Origin: Paludibacteraceae bacterium
GTDB lineage: Bacteria > Bacteroidota > Bacteroidia > Bacteroidales > Paludibacteraceae
Reading direction: 5' to 3'
Assembly (NCBI GenBank): GCA_947445425.1
Contig: CANFFA010000012.1
Location: forward strand, 1-15,724
Length of the DNA stretch: 15,724 nucleotides
A program made the position numbers and the translations under genes. The number at the start of each line of letters is the position of its first letter. The stretch's first letter is position 1. The notes below the pieces were generated by a model that was given only the letters and a program-made list of their open reading frames with translations, was not told the origin of the DNA and ran no database searches. This document shows, piece by piece, positions 13,298 through 15,724 of the stretch.

Positions 13298-13328
13298 AAT
13301 ATAAATTATTGATTGAGTTTAAATTCAT

Positions 13329-13904
13329 TTAATGATTGAGTTCTTCGTAAAGATAGTTCAATCTTTTACGCAAGTGTTTTACTGCATAACCTTTACGGCT
13401 GATGATGGTTTTTAAATTTTCACCACTTTGATCAGCAATTTGTTGTAATGTCATATCTTCCATTTCATTGAGTAGAAATACCTCCTTTTGGGCAGGCGGT
13501 AGCTCTTCTAAAGCATTTTGAAATTCAGTCCAAAAGAGTTCTTTAAAAAAACCTAACTCAGGATTTTGACTATCATCTAATAACAATACTTCTTTGAAAT
13601 TAAATACTCCATCATCACTTTCGTAAGTAAAATCTTCTAATGCAGCACTCTTTTTTTTTCGGGATTTATCAATGATTTTATTTCTCGCTACTTCGTATAG
13701 CCAACCACTTACATTTTCTAGTTCGGCAATATTATTCAATTTAGTAAGCTGATACCAAACATCTTGCAGAATATCTTCTGCATCCTCGGTCGACTTTACT
13801 TTCCCCCGCACAAAACCAAACAGATTCTGACTGAATTGCTGTATCGTTTTGGAGATGGAAAGCGCCTTTTGATCACTCATTGAAAGATTATATGTTGTCT
13901 CCAT
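13329..13904 (-). CDS. ECF RNA polymerase sigma factor (sigma-70 family)
   Basis: A 191-aa protein with region 2 (about 22-85: DAEDILQDVW at 41-50, WLYEVARNKIID at 68-79) and region 4 (about 126-185: LPPAQKEVFLL at 135-145, then the helix-turn-helix around MTLQQIADQSGENLKTIISRKG). There is no region 3 or SnoaL-like extension, so it is a classic small ECF factor that should recruit RNA polymerase to CGTC-type promoters. Such an element lies at 13912-13941. Its -10 is only 7 nt from the ATG at 13904, so the mRNA would be leaderless if that start is used. The in-frame ATG at 13880 (MSDQKALSISK, 183 aa) would leave a leader of about 25 nt and may be the true start. No conventional anti-sigma gene follows. 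Confidence 0.9.
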   Translation of the reverse strand: METTYNLSMSDQKALSISKTIQQFSQNLFGFVRGKVKSTEDAEDILQDVWYQLTKLNNIAELENVSGWLYEVARNKIIDKSRKKKSAALEDFTYESDDGVFNFKEVLLLDDSQNPELGFFKELFWTEFQNALEELPPAQKEVFLLNEMEDMTLQQIADQSGENLKTIISRKGYAVKHLRKRLNYLYEELNH

Positions 13905-13911
13905 ATTTTTG

Positions 13912-13941
13912 AAGACGCAGTGTGGAAAATTTTACTTTAAA
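13912..13941 (-). promoter_or_regulatory. candidate autoregulatory ECF promoter of the sigma factor gene
   Basis: Read on the minus strand it is TTTAAAGTA, 15 nt, then CGTCTT. It matches the element at 12800-12829 in both blocks and in exact spacing. The intervening 15 nt are mostly different, so the match is not a simple duplication. This suggests the sigma factor recognises its own promoter. Confidence 0.6.
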
Positions 13942-13951
13942 ATATTCGAAA

Positions 13952-13995
13952 TAATATAAAAGAAATCCGTTACAACTCTAATTGCAACGGATTTC
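13952..13995 (-). terminator. terminator after the MmcQ/YjbR-family gene
   Basis: A perfect 10-bp stem (13962-13971 with 13986-13995), extended by an inner CAA/TTG pairing past one mismatch, reads into TTTTATATTATTT on the minus strand. It insulates the sigma-factor promoter from the upstream gene. Confidence 0.75.
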
Positions 13996-14003
13996 AACAA
14001 ATA

Positions 14004-14354
14004 TCACAACAACTCTCCTTGTAACTTTTTAGGCAATTTACTCACTACCAATTGATAAGAATGCAATATCCACTCACATAATAGAACATTAGAGATGGAT
14101 GCGTCAATAAATACGGTATTCCAATGCTTCTTATTAAAATGCCAAGCGGGCACTACTGCGCTAAATTGCTCACGTAATTCTATCGCTTTTTCCGGGTCAC
14201 ATTTTAATGAAATACTCCTTTCTGCACTTTCTAAAGGTATCAGTGCATACATTTTACCTTGCACTTTCAAGACTAAAGTTACATCATCAAAAGGAAGACA
14301 TTCTGTTGAGCCGTTTAAGCTTAGGCAGTATTCTCTGAGTTCTTCTAGGTTCAT
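14004..14354 (-). CDS. MmcQ/YjbR family protein
   Basis: A 116-aa protein with the compact alpha/beta (CyaY-like) fold of the YjbR family. The marks are the opening MNLEELREYCLSLNGSTE, LPFDDVTLVLKV-GKMYAL (20-37), a cationic SLKCDPEKAIELREQF segment (49-64), and the family signature HFNKKHWNTV (72-81). These proteins are labelled DNA-binding by fold similarity, but their cellular role is unsettled. Length is standard for the family. ATG start; the gene stands alone between its terminator and the AT-rich gap after metG. No promoter motif could be defended upstream. Confidence 0.85.
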   Translation of the reverse strand: MNLEELREYCLSLNGSTECLPFDDVTLVLKVQGKMYALIPLESAERSISLKCDPEKAIELREQFSAVVPAWHFNKKHWNTVFIDASISNVLLCEWILHSYQLVVSKLPKKLQGELL

Positions 14355-14438
14355 TTTTGAGTAAATGAGTTAAAATATTTATAAAACTACACAAATACTT
14401 ATCAAAACGCGTACAAGTCCAATTATCAAAATCAGCTC

Positions 14439-14466
14439 AAAAAAAAAAAAAACAAAACAAAACAAA
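14439..14466. repeat. A14 homopolymer and CAAAA repeats downstream of metG
   Basis: Fourteen A (14439-14452) are followed by three CAAA(A)-type units. On the minus strand this gives a U-rich tract just after the metG stop codon, but no clear hairpin precedes it. It may act as a weak termination or stability signal, and it is a site where sequencing errors are likely. Confidence 0.5.
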
Positions 14467-15723
14467 TCACTTTACCTCTGCACCGTTCACTACCAAGGCC
14501 TTCGGCGATATAAGAACTAATTTCCCATCTGCATTTTCGGCCGAGAGTATCATCCCTTCACTCATGACTCCTCTTAATTTACGTGGTTCAAAATTGGCAA
14601 TAAAGCAGACTTGAGTACCTATAAGTTCTTCTGGATTTGGATAAGATTGAGCAATACCTGAAAGTATCGTACGCTCTTCCATTCCATCAGCAATTCTAAA
14701 TTGCAATAATTTATCTGCTTTTGGTACCCTTTCGCAGTTCAATACTGTTCCCACACGAATATCCATCTTCATGAAATCATCAAAAGCGACATTTCCCTTT
14801 ACCGCAGCTGGTTTATATTGATCCGTTTCATTGGCTTTCTTCGTATCTAATAACTTTTGAACTTGGGCCTCCATAGCCTCATCTTCAATTTTCTCAAAAA
14901 GCAATTCAGCAGCTGCAACCGATGAGCCAGAAATCAGCAAATCAATTTTACCCAAGTCATTCCAATTACACTCAACCATACCAAGCATTGTGCGTAATTT
15001 TGCTGAAGTAAAAGGCAAGAAGGGTTCAAAGGCAATGGCTAAATTGGCCGCAATTTGAAGGCTTAAGTGCATAATGGTTGCCACCCTATCCATATCAGTT
15101 TTAGCAAGCTTCCAGGGCTCTGTGTCTGCCAAGTATTTATTACCAATACGTGCCAATACCATCGCTTCTTTTTGTGCATCTCTGAAACGGAAATTATTCA
15201 ACAACTTTTCTACATCTGCCTTAACGTTTACAAATTCTGCCAAGGTCTGTTCGTCATACTCCGTCAAAGTACCCAAAGCTGGAACTTTCCCGTCGTAGTA
15301 TTTATGCGTTAAAACCATAGCACGGTTGATGAAGTTACCAAAAATGGCTACCAACTCATTGTTATTTCGCGCTTGGAAGTCTTTCCAAGTAAAGTCATTG
15401 TCTTTGGTTTCAGGTGCATTCGCAGTTAAAACATAGCGTAAAACATCCTGTTTCCCTGGAAAATCAATCAAATACTCGTGCAACCACACCGCCCAATTAC
15501 GAGAAGTGGAAATCTTATCCCCTTCTAAATTTAAGAATTCATTGGCTGGTACATTATCTGGCAATATGTAAGATCCTTCTGCTTTTAAAATGGAAGGAAA
15601 AACAATGCAGTGGAAAACGATATTATCTTTTCCAATAAAATGAAGGAGACGAGTATCCTCATCCTTCCACCATTTTTCCCAACTATCGGGAAGCAACTCC
15701 TTGGTATTTGAAATGTAACCGAT
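14467..15723 (-). CDS. metG: methionine--tRNA ligase, C-terminal part (5' end beyond the window)
   Basis: The frame runs off the right edge. The apparent TTG start at 15696 is internal, because the residues before it ([10 protein letters not shown]) are conserved MetG sequence. Visible parts are the end of the class I catalytic domain with the substrate loop [11 protein letters not shown] and the KMSKS-type loop as [10 protein letters not shown] (around 15500-15520). Next comes the anticodon-binding helical domain containing [16 protein letters not shown] and EPWKLAK. A C-terminal EMAPII/Trbp111-like tRNA-binding domain occupies the last 108 residues or so ([17 protein letters not shown]-like [19 protein letters not shown]). 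The enzyme charges methionyl-tRNA in the cytosol and the appended domain favours dimerisation and tRNA capture. KISTS in place of KMSKS is, from memory, normal for Bacteroidota. Confidence 0.95.
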   Translation of the reverse strand: MGYISNTKELLPDSWEKWWKDEDTRLLHFIGKDNIVFHCIVFPSILKAEGSYILPDNVPANEFLNLEGDKISTSRNWAVWLHEYLIDFPGKQDVLRYVLTANAPETKDNDFTWKDFQARNNNELVAIFGNFINRAMVLTHKYYDGKVPALGTLTEYDEQTLAEFVNVKADVEKLLNNFRFRDAQKEAMVLARIGNKYLADTEPWKLAKTDMDRVATIMHLSLQIAANLAIAFEPFLPFTSAKLRTMLGMVECNWNDLGKIDLLISGSSVAAAELLFEKIEDEAMEAQVQKLLDTKKANETDQYKPAAVKGNVAFDDFMKMDIRVGTVLNCERVPKADKLLQFRIADGMEERTILSGIAQSYPNPEELIGTQVCFIANFEPRKLRGVMSEGMILSAENADGKLVLISPKALVVNGAEVK

Positions 15724-15724
15724 C

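Noticed and set aside
14095..14364. 89-aa plus-strand frame
   Set aside because: Antisense shadow of the MmcQ/YjbR-family gene, with no domain or upstream signals.

Overview
The window is an AT-rich chromosomal segment from a member of the Bacteroidota. The genes most like those I know belong to the Chitinophagaceae/Sphingobacteriales side of the phylum, but I hold that placement loosely. The phylum call rests on a DUF4293 gene, a DUF4492 gene next to cydAB, the Bacteroidota form of CydA/CydB, a MetG with a KISTS signature and a C-terminal tRNA-binding domain, A-rich leaders without Shine-Dalgarno sequences, and several TAnnTTTG (-7) promoter elements. No phage, plasmid, insertion sequence, CRISPR array, tRNA or rRNA gene is visible.

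Layout. Positions 2-670 hold the C-terminal end of a large alpha-2-macroglobulin-family protein that enters from the left. A Gfo/Idh/MocA oxidoreductase and a DUF4293 membrane protein (807-2321) form a two-gene unit ended by a clear terminator. Next is a lipoprotein with fused MsrB and MsrA domains (2440-3387). A 35-bp perfect inverted repeat separates it from a convergent minus-strand pair: a TraB/GumN-like secreted protein and a YafV-type nitrilase/omega-amidase (3482-5166). The respiratory block follows: a DUF4492 single-span protein, a 388-nt spacer with a long imperfect inverted repeat, then cydA and cydB (5420-8818), ended by a bidirectional terminator shared with convergent pepD (8878-10350). 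Divergent from pepD is an acetyl-CoA hydrolase/succinate CoA-transferase gene (10605-12104), again ended by a bidirectional terminator.

The most unusual part is 12191-13941 on the minus strand. An ECF sigma factor gene is followed by three small, unrecognised membrane proteins rich in Cys and His: 109 aa with an HxxHxxHxxH ladder and a terminal CC; 89 aa with four CC pairs; 68 aa with CxxCHxxxHCC. Hairpin terminators divide them into two transcription units. Each unit is preceded by the same element at the same internal spacing, TTTAAAGTA-N15-CGTCT(T/A), which looks like an ECF -35/-10 promoter. I read this as a self-contained, autoregulated ECF regulon whose products are thiol- and His-rich membrane proteins. 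This could be a metal or redox envelope-stress module; the function is inference.

The right end holds a MmcQ/YjbR-family gene (14004-14354) and the 3' portion of metG (14467-15723), both on the minus strand.
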